Below, in pieces: positions 33,533 through 41,565 of a stretch of 64,000 nucleotides of DNA; within the stretch, counting starts at the first letter, position 1, and every line of letters starts with the position of its first letter. The stretch comes from Pelagibacteraceae bacterium (lineage in GTDB: Bacteria; Pseudomonadota; Alphaproteobacteria; Pelagibacterales; Pelagibacteraceae): contig VTPP01000001.1 of NCBI GenBank assembly GCA_008638225.1, positions 1-64,000 on the forward strand, read 5' to 3'. The position numbers were made by a program, and so were the translations under genes. Under the pieces are notes generated by a model, which saw only the letters and a list, made by a program, of their open reading frames with translations, was not told the DNA's origin and did no database searches.

Positions 33533-33592
33533 AGGGTCGCTTTAGCTGGATTTATAAAGCGCCCGCAATTTGAACTAAATCAGCGCTTGAGA
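33533..33592 (-). promoter_or_regulatory. SAM-II riboswitch aptamer controlling metF-metE-metZ
   Basis: On the minus strand the segment reads AAGCGCTGATTTAG, then TTGCGGGCGCTTTATAAAT, then CCAGCTAAAGCG. This matches the SAM-II pattern CGCTGATTTA...TTGC..GCGC...ATAAA..AGCTAAA. P1 is AAGCGC/GCGCTT (6 bp), and the loop TTTAG can pair with CTAAA of AGCTAAA as the pseudoknot. SAM-II senses S-adenosylmethionine and lies upstream of methionine genes in alphaproteobacteria. Here it precedes an intrinsic terminator, so SAM should cause premature termination. Aptamer edges are approximate. Confidence 0.92.
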
Positions 33593-33611
33593 TTGTTTAT
33601 AAAAAAAATCC

Positions 33612-33636
33612 CAATAAGTAAAGCCTTTACTTATTG
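33612..33636 (-). terminator. Additional hairpin in the met leader, upstream of SAM-II
   Basis: CAATAAGTAAAG and CTTTACTTATTG form a near-perfect 12-bp inverted repeat with one central base (in practice a shorter stem and small loop). On the minus strand it is followed by GGA and eight T residues (33609-33601). It may be an early terminator or pause site between promoter and aptamer. The T-run is 3 bases away from the stem, so terminator strength is uncertain. Confidence 0.45.
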
Positions 33637-33654
33637 TTAGTGATTGTGAGCACT

Positions 33655-33684
33655 ATCGTAAAAACTTTACACCAGTTTGTGCAA
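33655..33684 (-). promoter_or_regulatory. Candidate sigma70 promoter of the met operon
   Basis: Minus strand TTGCAC (33684-33679) and TACGAT (33660-33655) with an 18-base spacer. Initiation near 33648 would produce a leader of about 190 bases containing the extra hairpin, the SAM-II aptamer and its terminator. It is the best match between the aptamer and the divergent regulator gene. Confidence 0.5.
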
Positions 33685-33800
33685 TAAAAAATTTTGCCGT
33701 ATGATTTATTTTTAAGAGCATTGCTTTTTTCTGTTTGTTTTTGACGATTCTCGAAGGTAGATTTTTTAAAGATTAACAATGGATCTTTGATGAATATTTT

Positions 33801-33882
33801 ACTAAACTATTTAAGTTTAGTAGAAAATTAAGTTAAAAATTAGCTTATATTATTTAATTAATAGAATTTTATGCTATTAATT
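33801..33882. repeat. Two inverted repeats upstream of the AsnC/Lrp gene (candidate operators)
   Basis: ACTAAACT (33801-33808) and AGTTTAGT (33814-33821) form an 8-bp inverted repeat with a 5-base spacer. AATTAATAG (33856-33864) and CTATTAATT (33874-33882) form a perfect 9-bp inverted repeat with a 9-base spacer, ending 8 bases before the ATG of the regulator. AsnC/Lrp proteins bind AT-rich dyads and often autoregulate, so these are reasonable operator candidates. Chance dyads are not rare in such AT-rich DNA. Confidence 0.4.
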
Positions 33883-33890
33883 TGCATAAT

Positions 33891-34367
33891 ATGAAAAAAA
33901 ATAGCAAATTAAACGATATTGATAAGAAAATACTATCTGTTTTTCAAGAAAATGCGGATATTCCCATAGCTGAATTATCTAAGAAGGTGAATTTGTCAGC
34001 AACTCCTTGTTGGGCCAGAATTAATAAACTCTATAAACAAGGCTTTATTACAAAAAAAGTTGCAGTTGTGGATAGGCTAAAACTAAATTTGTCTGTAGTT
34101 GCTTTTGTTCAGGTTAAAACAAGCAATCACAACATAACTTGGGCAAATAAATTTGTTTCTGTAGTAAATGATATTCCTGAAGTTGTAGAGTTTTACAGAC
34201 TAAGCGGTTCAATTGATTACTTATTAAAAGTATTGGTTCCTAGCATCGAACATTTTGATAAATTTTATAAAAAATTAACGAGTAAAATTGATTTAACAGA
34301 TGTCACAACCAGTTTTTCAATGGAAGAAATTAAGCAGACCACAAGTTTACCACTAGATTACATTTAA
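33891..34367 (+). CDS. AsnC/Lrp-family transcriptional regulator
   Basis: A 158-residue regulator: an N-terminal helix-turn-helix (LNDIDKKILSVFQENADIPIAE, then LSKKVNLSATPCWARINKLYKQGFI) followed by a RAM ligand-binding domain (about 65-155) with the pattern VVEFYRLSGSIDYLLKVLV. The ATG at 33891 is preferred over an in-frame TTG three codons upstream. It shares one base with the LysE-type exporter gene, so regulator and exporter are co-expressed. By analogy with Lrp-LysE pairs it probably senses an amino acid and controls its export. It is divergent from the met operon. Confidence 0.9.
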   Translation: MKKNSKLNDIDKKILSVFQENADIPIAELSKKVNLSATPCWARINKLYKQGFITKKVAVVDRLKLNLSVVAFVQVKTSNHNITWANKFVSVVNDIPEVVEFYRLSGSIDYLLKVLVPSIEHFDKFYKKLTSKIDLTDVTTSFSMEEIKQTTSLPLDYI

Positions 34368-34975
34368 TGTTATCTGAATATTATTTTCTGTTTCTCCAAA
34401 TAATATTCTTTATGTTTATTACACCTGGAGCTCCGAGAATTTTAATTATGTCTCAATCAATAAATTATGGTTTTAAAAAAAGTCTATGGACCGCACTTGG
34501 TGATATAACCGCTAATACAATTCAGATAATCATAGTCTTAGTGGGACTGAATACTGTAATAAAAATTTTTCCTGATTTGGTTTTTTATTTTAAATGGATG
34601 GGAATTAGTTATCTATTATATATTGCATATGGCTATTTGCGGAGCACTAGCCAAATAAAATTAAAAATAAAAGTAAAAACTAAATCCATACAATCATTAT
34701 TTTTAGATGGTTTTCTAATCGCTTTTTTTGGACCAAAAGCAATTATTTTTTTTATTACCATTTTTCCAACATTCATTCCTATTGGTGAATATTACTTAAT
34801 TAATGTTTTTATATTTTGGATTACTTATGTGACTTTGGATTTTATTACGTTAGCTACTTACTCTAGCATAGCCGATAAAATATCTGCTAGCCTAGCATCT
34901 AATCCGTATACTCTAAATTATATATCGGCTGCTGCTTTGCTTATTATTAGTATTGTAATTGGATTTAAAGTATAA
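34367..34975 (+). CDS. LysE/RhtB-family amino acid exporter
   Basis: A 202-residue protein with about six membrane segments and the LysE/RhtB start FITPGAPRILIMSQSINYGFKKSLWTALGD, which is close to the family TPGP motif though with Ala before the Pro. It should export an amino acid or derivative from the cytoplasm. It overlaps the AsnC-type gene by one base (TAATG) and converges on the DUF1850 gene, meeting it end to end. Substrate unknown. Confidence 0.85.
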   Translation: MLSEYYFLFLQIIFFMFITPGAPRILIMSQSINYGFKKSLWTALGDITANTIQIIIVLVGLNTVIKIFPDLVFYFKWMGISYLLYIAYGYLRSTSQIKLKIKVKTKSIQSLFLDGFLIAFFGPKAIIFFITIFPTFIPIGEYYLINVFIFWITYVTLDFITLATYSSIADKISASLASNPYTLNYISAAALLIISIVIGFKV

Positions 34976-35335
34976 TTAGCCACAAGGAAATATTTTTATC
35001 GGATTCGCCTGATTATTATCAAGAACTTCACAACTACCATTAATACAAATTTTCCAATTTACAAGACTGGTATTAGAAGTTGATAAAAATAATTCTTTAA
35101 TTATTAATTCTTTTGGTTTGTAGGCCCACCACCCATTTATATATTTTGATCCATCGGGGGGATCCATTCCAGCTCCGGAACCTTGAACACGCGCCTCTAT
35201 TAGTTCTAGCTTTGTATTATTTATTTTCCAATCTTCTTGCCACTCAGTTTTTTCAACAGAATGCGTCCAGCTTAGGGTAAAAAAAGAAATGGCAATAGTT
35301 GTAATTTTAGCACCTGTTAGAATACAAAGACTCAT
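34976..35335 (-). CDS. DUF1850 protein associated with TRAP-TAXI transporter
   Basis: A 119-residue protein with a hydrophobic N-terminus and the DUF1850 sequence SWTHSVEKTEWQEDW, followed by IEARVQGSGAGMDPPDG and a tail with two cysteines in ICINGSCEVL. DUF1850 genes are commonly found beside fused TRAP permeases; here it overlaps the permease gene by 4 bases (ATGA). The function is unknown; an accessory role in the transporter is inferred from linkage. Confidence 0.82.
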   Translation of the reverse strand: MSLCILTGAKITTIAISFFTLSWTHSVEKTEWQEDWKINNTKLELIEARVQGSGAGMDPPDGSKYINGWWAYKPKELIIKELFLSTSNTSLVNWKICINGSCEVLDNNQANPIKIFPCG

Positions 35336-37428
35336 TGAGACTGTATTTTTTTTCTTTTCTTAAACCAGCCTACTAAAAAATATATAGCAATTAAACCTGC
35401 AGCGATCTCATCAGTAATTGGTAATGCCGTAATTAAAAAACATGCAATAGTAGCGCAAAATATTCTCTCAAAAGCGCTAAGATTTCGCTGCATATAACCT
35501 ATGACTGCAGCTCCAAGAAAAAGGATAGCGATAATTACTTTTCCCAAAATATAAAGAAAAGAAAGTATAAACAAACCAAGGTTCTCCCCATCATAACCCT
35601 GCAACATTAAAGCTGGACTGTAGACGGCCATGTAAGGGATTAAAAAACCAGCTAATGCTACCCGAACCGCTTGTAATGAAATTTTAAAACCACTTTCTTT
35701 TGCAATTGGTGCCGCAGCAAAACAAGCAAGTGCCACAGGCGGCGTTAAGTCAGCCAAAATTCCAAAATAAAATACAAACATATGGCTTACAATTAATGGA
35801 ATTCCTAGTTCAAATAGGGCAGGTCCCGCAACAGCAGATGTAATAATATAATTTGGAATAGTTGGTATACCCATACCAAGAATTAAACACATAATCATAG
35901 TAAGGAATAAAGATAAAAATAAACTTTTATCGCCTATTTCTATAATAACTTGTGCAACTGTGCTTGCTGCTCCTGTTAGAGTTAAGGTACCAATAATAAC
36001 TCCTACCACAGAACAAGCAATACCAACAGGTAGAGCAGCTTTAGCACCCTCGGCAAGAGCATCTCTACAATTTAATAAAGTTTCTCTTCCACCTGTCTTA
36101 AATAAATTCCATAAAATTAATATAGACAGAATAATCGCAACAACCTGATTACCAAATTGAAAAAAACCAGAAGCAGCAATTCCTAAAAAAATCCAAAATA
36201 CGTAACGTATAAAATTATTAGAGAAACCTTGCGCGACAGCCGTTCCTAAAATTAAAAAAGTAGTTAGAAATAGTCCAATGGTTCCAGAATATAATGGTGT
36301 GTATCCATTAAATAATAAAAATACCAAAACAATCAAAGGAATAATTAAGTACCATTTGCTTTTTATTGCCTGCAGCGCAGATGGCAAACTATCTTTGGGC
36401 AATCCCACAAGATTTTTTCTTCCTGCCTCTAGATGCACCATCCAAAATGCCGACAAGTAGTACAGAATAGCAGGTACGATTGCAGCTTTAACAACTTCAT
36501 AATATTGAATCTCTAAAGTTTCAGCCATAATAAAAGCAACCGCACCCATTACCGGAGGCATTATTTGCCCGCCCATAGAAGAAGTGGACTCAACCCCACC
36601 AGCAAAAGCTGGGCTGTAACCAAATTTTTTCATAAGAGGAATCGTAAATTGTCCAGTGGTCACAACATTTGCAACTCCAGAACCAGAAATAGTTCCCATT
36701 AAACTTGAGGAGATAATTGATACTTTGGCTGGACCACCTAATTTATGTCCAACTAGGCCAAGCGATACATCTGTAAATAATTTTATAACTCCTGCTCGTT
36801 CTAAAAAAGATCCAAATAAAATAAATAAAAAAATAAATGTGGACGATACATAAGTTGGAATTCCATAAATTCCCTCCGTCCCATAAGTTATGTGTTCAAT
36901 AATTTGTTGCAACTCATAACCTCGATGTTGCAAAATTCCAGGCAAGTAGTTTCCAAAAATACAATAAAGAAGGAATATTCCACAAATAATAGGAAGAGCT
37001 GGCCCTATCATTACGAAAGTTGCGCTAAATATAACAAATAAAGCAATAAAACCAAATATAACATCTAGCGAAGTTGGCTTTCCTGATCTGATAATTAACG
37101 CCTCATATTCAACAATTTGATAAAGAGCCACCGCCACGCTCAACAATGCTAGCGTCCATGCTGCAACTTTAAAAATAGTTTGCTTATTTTTTAATACCGC
37201 AACCAAAGGAAAGCATAGAAAGCAAAGAAAACCAACATGGGTTGATAGCTGTAATTGACTATTGATCTCAATAAGATGTGAGGCAATTCCAACCTGAAAT
37301 AAAGAGAATATTACTGCGATGTAATATAAAATTTTCCCCTCAGTTGTAGCGGGATAACTATTTAGAAGAACATCATCCAGCCCAGTACTTTTATTATGTC
37401 CTGGGCTGAATTTTTCTATGGTCTGCAC
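35332..37428 (-). CDS. TRAP transporter fused permease (4TM-12TM, TAXI type)
   Basis: A 698-residue membrane protein that joins the small DctQ-like and large DctM-like subunits, as in TAXI TRAP systems. About 17-18 hydrophobic segments are evident. The large half shows GSFLERAGVIKLFTDVSLGLVGH, SGSGVANVVTTGQFTIPLMKKFG, GGQIMPPVMGAVAF and GMGIPTIPNYI, all typical. The start is GTG, 15 bases after a GGGAG. It lies between the receptor gene and DUF1850. It imports an unknown organic acid or amino acid with sodium. An 8-bp GC-rich inverted repeat is present in codons 7-17. Confidence 0.93.
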   Translation of the reverse strand: MQTIEKFSPGHNKSTGLDDVLLNSYPATTEGKILYYIAVIFSLFQVGIASHLIEINSQLQLSTHVGFLCFLCFPLVAVLKNKQTIFKVAAWTLALLSVAVALYQIVEYEALIIRSGKPTSLDVIFGFIALFVIFSATFVMIGPALPIICGIFLLYCIFGNYLPGILQHRGYELQQIIEHITYGTEGIYGIPTYVSSTFIFLFILFGSFLERAGVIKLFTDVSLGLVGHKLGGPAKVSIISSSLMGTISGSGVANVVTTGQFTIPLMKKFGYSPAFAGGVESTSSMGGQIMPPVMGAVAFIMAETLEIQYYEVVKAAIVPAILYYLSAFWMVHLEAGRKNLVGLPKDSLPSALQAIKSKWYLIIPLIVLVFLLFNGYTPLYSGTIGLFLTTFLILGTAVAQGFSNNFIRYVFWIFLGIAASGFFQFGNQVVAIILSILILWNLFKTGGRETLLNCRDALAEGAKAALPVGIACSVVGVIIGTLTLTGAASTVAQVIIEIGDKSLFLSLFLTMIMCLILGMGIPTIPNYIITSAVAGPALFELGIPLIVSHMFVFYFGILADLTPPVALACFAAAPIAKESGFKISLQAVRVALAGFLIPYMAVYSPALMLQGYDGENLGLFILSFLYILGKVIIAILFLGAAVIGYMQRNLSAFERIFCATIACFLITALPITDEIAAGLIAIYFLVGWFKKRKKIQSQ

Positions 37429-37484
37429 TTTATTATATCTCCCAACCCTAAAAATAAAGATTAGGAGCTGTCAGTAAGAATTAG

Positions 37485-38426
37485 TTACTTAACTAATCCC
37501 TTTTCTTGATAATATTTTTTAGCTCCCGGATGCAATGGAACAGGCATTCCTGATAGAGCAGTATTAATATTAATATTTTTAGCAGCAGCATGAGTGGCAA
37601 CTAAGTCCGGCAAATTTTCAAAAATATTTTTTGTCATTTGATAAGCCGTTTCATTAGATACTTTTTTGCCTGTGATTAAGAAATTCACAATACCTGCACT
37701 TTTCACATTTTTGTCGACCCCTTTGTATGTATCTGCGGGAATCGTTGCAGAAACATATGGCGCTCCAAGTTTTGCAATAAGACTTTCTGGAATTTCAACA
37801 ATCACGATATCAACTGAGTTAGCTAAATCTTTAATCGAGGCAACCCCTAAGCCTGCAGATTGAATAGTTGCATCTAGCTGTCTGTTTTTAATTAACTCCA
37901 CAGATTGACCGAATGGAGAATAATCTACACTACCTAAATCCTTGTAGCTCATACCTGCAGCTTTTAGAATTGCTCTAGCTTGTAGTTCTGTTCCAGATTT
38001 TGGTGCACCGACAGAAACTTTTTTCCCTTTTAAGTCAGCAATGGTTTTTATATTTGAACTTTTAGCAGCTACTATATGAACATAGTTAGGATAAATTCCA
38101 GCAATACCTCTTAAGTTATCAAGTTTCGAAGAAAATCCTGCTTCCGCATTACCTTCCCAACCGTATTTAACAGAATCTCCAAGCACAAAAGCTATTTCAC
38201 CTTTACCTTCTTGAATTAGGTTTAGATTTTCAACAGATGCTTTGGTTGATTGAACCTGAACTTTTGATCCTTTAATTTTTTCTCCATAAATTTTAGACAA
38301 GCCAACACCTAGTGGATAATAAACTCCAGACGTTCCTCCTGTTAAAATGTTTATAAATTCTGCCGAAAATGAAATACTTCCACTTACTAGCAGAGCAACA
38401 AACGTTGCTGATATTTTTTTGAACAT
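37485..38426 (-). CDS. TAXI-family TRAP transporter solute-binding protein
   Basis: A 313-residue periplasmic protein with an N-terminal signal peptide (cleavage probably after ISFSA) and the TAXI signatures INILTGGTSGVYYPLGVGLS, TKASVENLNLIQEG and KKVSVGAPKSGTELQA. TAXI receptors include glutamate and 2-oxoglutarate binders, but the ligand here is unknown. A good ribosome binding site, AGGGGAG, lies 6 bases before the ATG. It is the first gene of a minus-strand operon with the fused permease and DUF1850. Confidence 0.94.
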   Translation of the reverse strand: MFKKISATFVALLVSGSISFSAEFINILTGGTSGVYYPLGVGLSKIYGEKIKGSKVQVQSTKASVENLNLIQEGKGEIAFVLGDSVKYGWEGNAEAGFSSKLDNLRGIAGIYPNYVHIVAAKSSNIKTIADLKGKKVSVGAPKSGTELQARAILKAAGMSYKDLGSVDYSPFGQSVELIKNRQLDATIQSAGLGVASIKDLANSVDIVIVEIPESLIAKLGAPYVSATIPADTYKGVDKNVKSAGIVNFLITGKKVSNETAYQMTKNIFENLPDLVATHAAAKNININTALSGMPVPLHPGAKKYYQEKGLVK

Positions 38427-38544
38427 TATGTACTCCCCTGTAATTTGTTTTATTTTATTAGATTATAAATACTAAAAGAATGCAATATTTAAAAAAGTTT
38501 ATAGAAATACCACTTTAAGTTGTAGACAAAAATTTTCTGCATGA

Positions 38545-38573
38545 TTGTATGTCTTTGCAAAGATCAATATAAA
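38545..38573 (+). promoter_or_regulatory. Candidate sigma70 promoter of dctPQM
   Basis: TTGTAT (38545-38550) and TATAAA (38568-38573) are spaced by 17 bases, and the start would lie near 38580, about 28 bases before the dctP ATG. The match is good and the position sensible. It also shows why an upstream in-frame TTG at 38545 is not the start of dctP. Confidence 0.55.
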
Positions 38574-38607
38574 GTTTTTTAAATATAAACTAACAAGGGA
38601 CAAAACA

Positions 38608-39600
38608 ATGTTAAAAAAACTTAATACAGCGTTACTTGCTATCACACTGCTAGTAACAGCAAACATAGGATCATCTTTTGCAGCACCAATCGTTGTAAAA
38701 TTTAGTCACGTGGTTGCGGAAAATACACCAAAAGGAGCGGCAGCTTTAAAATTTAAAGAAATAGCTGAACAAAAATTAAAAGGAAAAGTTGAAGTTCAAG
38801 TATTTGCTAACTCACAGTTATTTGGGGATGCAAAAGAAATGGAAGCTTTACTTTTAAATGACGTACAATTTATTGCTCCGTCATTATCTAAGTTCGATAG
38901 ATACACTCCAAAAATTCAAGTGTTTGATTTACCATTCATTTTTAATGACATGAAAGCAGTTGAAAATTTTACTAGCTCAAAAGCTGGAAAAGGTCTGCTT
39001 ACATCTATGGAAGACAAAAACTTACTTGGATTAGGATATTGGTTCAATGGAATGAGACAAATATCTGCAAACAAAGATATTACTCTTCCAAAAGATGTAA
39101 AAGGTTTGAAATTTAGAATTCAACCATCTGATGTTTACAATTCATTTATGAAAGCATTGGGCGCAAGCGCACAGAAAATGGCATTTGCAGAAGTGTACCA
39201 AGCATTACAAACGGGCGTAGTAGATGCACAAGAAAATTCTTGGTCTAACATTTATTCTAAAAAATTTCATGAAGTTCAAAATACTATCATTGAGTCAAAT
39301 CATGGTGTGTTGAGTTACATGGTTGTTACGAATAAAAAATGGTGGAATGGATTGCCAAAAGACATTCAAAAAGGCTTAGCTGAAGCAATGGATGAAGCTA
39401 CTGCATATGGCAATGGTATTTCTAACCAGAAAAACGAAGAAGCTAAAAAAGCAGTTATAGCTGATGGAAAAGCAAAAGTTAAAACTTTAACGCCAGCACA
39501 AGCAACTGAGTGGAAAAAAGCTTTAACGCCAGTATATAAAGAGTTTGAAGGTGCTATCGGTAAAGATCTTATCGCTGCAGCTCAAGCATCAAATAAATAA
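38608..39600 (+). CDS. dctP: TRAP dicarboxylate transporter substrate-binding protein DctP
   Basis: A 330-residue periplasmic receptor. The ATG at 38608 has an AAGGGA ribosome binding site 7 bases upstream and gives a normal signal peptide ending near SSFA, then IVVKFSHVVAENTPKG. Family features include GDAKEMEALLLNDVQF, the ligand-carboxylate Arg in GLKFRIQPSDVYNSF, and YQALQTGVVDAQENSWSNI. It likely binds a C4/C5 dicarboxylate or other organic acid. A stable hairpin separates it from dctQM, as expected when the receptor is made in excess. The nearby CsiD-like gene makes glutarate a candidate ligand, but this is only inference. Confidence 0.94.
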   Translation: MLKKLNTALLAITLLVTANIGSSFAAPIVVKFSHVVAENTPKGAAALKFKEIAEQKLKGKVEVQVFANSQLFGDAKEMEALLLNDVQFIAPSLSKFDRYTPKIQVFDLPFIFNDMKAVENFTSSKAGKGLLTSMEDKNLLGLGYWFNGMRQISANKDITLPKDVKGLKFRIQPSDVYNSFMKALGASAQKMAFAEVYQALQTGVVDAQENSWSNIYSKKFHEVQNTIIESNHGVLSYMVVTNKKWWNGLPKDIQKGLAEAMDEATAYGNGISNQKNEEAKKAVIADGKAKVKTLTPAQATEWKKALTPVYKEFEGAIGKDLIAAAQASNK

Positions 39601-39613
39601 ATTTAATAAACTA

Positions 39614-39643
39614 TAATGCCGGCATTACATAATGCCGGCATTA
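39614..39643. other. Strong intercistronic stem-loop between dctP and dctQ
   Basis: TAATGCCGGCATT (39614-39626) and AATGCCGGCATTA (39631-39643) form a 13-bp perfect stem with the 4-base loop ACAT. Each arm is also a palindrome, so the element is a tandem repeat of AATGCCGGCATT. It is GC-rich compared with its surroundings and has no T-run. It is better explained as an mRNA stabiliser or partial block that lets dctP be expressed more than dctQM. Confidence 0.75.
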
Positions 39644-39658
39644 GTATTGTAATTCGAA

Positions 39659-40198
39659 ATGAAAAAGTTTTTTAATCATCTTGAAGAATATATTGTAGCT
39701 TTTTTATTATTTGTGATGACCTTACTCACGGTCATTAACGTTTTTTTTAGATATGTTCTGAATAGCCACATTGATTGGGCTATGGAATTAAATATCATTG
39801 TATTTGGTTGGTTGATATTTTTTGGAGCTTCATGGGCTGTAAAAATTGGCGCCCACATAGGAATGGAATCTTTTGTTAATCTGTTTTCAGATAAAATTAA
39901 AAGAATTTTTGCAATATTTGCAGTCACTATCTGCCTAGTCTACGTTTTTATTATTATCGTTGGCAGTTATACGTACGTTGAAAAAATCTACAGTATTGGA
40001 ATTCTGTCACAAGATATCAAGTGGTTACCGCAATGGGTTCCAAGAATGATTATGCCAATCGGATATGGATTGCTTCTGTTTAGGCTGGGAGAAATATTCT
40101 ACAGTTTAATGCTAGGAAGACAGAATACTTTTAATCTTCTCGATGAAGCCAAAGATGTTTTAAAAAAATATAATTTTAAGGACGAAGTTAAAAAATAA
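39659..40198 (+). CDS. dctQ: TRAP transporter small permease subunit DctQ
   Basis: A 179-residue membrane protein with about four segments and the DctQ pattern VINVFFRYVLNSHIDWAMELNIIVFGWLIFFGASWAVK, including the conserved basic and acidic residues. It acts with DctM in the inner membrane. It shares one base (TAATG) with dctM and lies behind the dctP hairpin. Confidence 0.92.
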   Translation: MKKFFNHLEEYIVAFLLFVMTLLTVINVFFRYVLNSHIDWAMELNIIVFGWLIFFGASWAVKIGAHIGMESFVNLFSDKIKRIFAIFAVTICLVYVFIIIVGSYTYVEKIYSIGILSQDIKWLPQWVPRMIMPIGYGLLLFRLGEIFYSLMLGRQNTFNLLDEAKDVLKKYNFKDEVKK

Positions 40199-41505
40199 TG
40201 AGCACACTTTGCTTAATGTCATTATTGTTTGCCTGCCTGTTTTTGGGTGTTCCTATTGCTTTTGCTTTAGGTTTTTCAAGTCTTGTAACTATCATGTTAT
40301 TTGGAAACGATTCATTAGCTTCAATGTCATTAAAGCTTTTTGAAACCTCAGAACACTATACTTTAATGGCAATTCCTTTCTTTATATTAGGAGGATCTAT
40401 TATGTCGACTGGCGGCGTTGCTAAAAGGTTAGTTCGATTTGCAATTGCTTGCGTTGGTCATATCAGAGGTGGTTTGGCTATTGCCGCAGTGTTAGCTTGT
40501 ACTTTTTTTGCTGCAGTTTCTGGATCTTCACCAGCAACAGTTGTTGCGGTTGGATCTATTATGATTGCCGGTATGATGAAAGCTGGCTATTCACAAAAAT
40601 TTGCAGCCGGAGTCATGTGTAATGCAGGAACATTGGGTATATTAATGCCTCCATCTATTGTGATGGTTGTTTACTGCGCAGTCACCGAACAGTCTGTTGG
40701 ACGAATATTTTTAGCAGGAATGATTCCTGCTTTAATTCTAGCAATATCATTGAGCATTGCAATTTATGTCAGGGCGCGAATTACCAATTTACAACCAGCG
40801 CCCAAAGCATCAACTAAAGAATTAGTTGATAGTGCAAAAGACGCTGTATGGGGTTTTATTCTTTTAATAATTATTCTTGGAGGAATATATGGAGGAGTAT
40901 TTACTCCAACAGAGGCTGCAGCAGTAGCCGCAGTTTATGCAATTATTGTTTCAATTTTTATTTATAAAGACATTAGCTTTAAAGATCTTCCAAATATATT
41001 TGTAGATTCATCCAAAACTATAGTGATGTTAATGTTTATTATTGCTAACGCTCTTTTATTTGCGCATGTTTTAACAACAGAACGAATTCCCCAAATAATA
41101 TCTGAACAAATTATTAGCCAAGGTTTGACACCTTTTTACTTTTTACTAATTGTAAATATTATTCTTTTGATTGCTGGAAATTTTATGGAGCCAACAGCTA
41201 TTCTTTTAATTTTAGCTCCTATTTTTTTCCCCATAGCTATTAATTTAGGAATAGATCCTATTCATCTAGGAATTATCATGGTTGTGAATATGGAAATTGG
41301 GATGGTAACACCGCCGGTTGGCCTCAATTTATTCGTCACCAGTGGTATCACTGGAATGCCCGTATATTCTGTTTTAAAAGCAGCATTACCTTGGCTTAGT
41401 GTTTTGGTGGCTTTCTTAATTTTGATTACATACGTACCTATTATTTCAACGTTTTTACCAGATCTGTTGATGGGCAAGCAGGCGCCAATCGTATTAATAA
41501 AATAA
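40198..41505 (+). CDS. dctM: TRAP transporter large permease subunit DctM
   Basis: A 435-residue protein with about 12 membrane segments. DctM patterns: FLGVPIAFALG, IPFFILGGSIMSTGGVAKRL, SGSSPATVVAVGSIMI, MCNAGTLGILMPPSIVMVVY and GMVTPPVGLNLFVTSGI. It forms the sodium-coupled channel part of the DctPQM system. About 60 bases separate it from azlC. Confidence 0.95.
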   Translation: MSTLCLMSLLFACLFLGVPIAFALGFSSLVTIMLFGNDSLASMSLKLFETSEHYTLMAIPFFILGGSIMSTGGVAKRLVRFAIACVGHIRGGLAIAAVLACTFFAAVSGSSPATVVAVGSIMIAGMMKAGYSQKFAAGVMCNAGTLGILMPPSIVMVVYCAVTEQSVGRIFLAGMIPALILAISLSIAIYVRARITNLQPAPKASTKELVDSAKDAVWGFILLIIILGGIYGGVFTPTEAAAVAAVYAIIVSIFIYKDISFKDLPNIFVDSSKTIVMLMFIIANALLFAHVLTTERIPQIISEQIISQGLTPFYFLLIVNIILLIAGNFMEPTAILLILAPIFFPIAINLGIDPIHLGIIMVVNMEIGMVTPPVGLNLFVTSGITGMPVYSVLKAALPWLSVLVAFLILITYVPIISTFLPDLLMGKQAPIVLIK

Positions 41506-41565
41506 ATAATCATAAATGACATTACGATAGCCAACTGGTCTTGGCTCAGTTAAATAACAAAATAA

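Noticed and set aside
38545-38607. Longer dctP beginning at TTG 38545
   Set aside because: The extension has no signal-peptide logic, and the TTG forms part of a good -35 element; ATG 38608 has a ribosome binding site and a normal signal peptide.
41529-41546. Terminator between dctM and azlC
   Set aside because: AGCCAA/TTGGCT pairs over only 6 bases and is not followed by a T-run; it may be a weak stem-loop but not a supported terminator.
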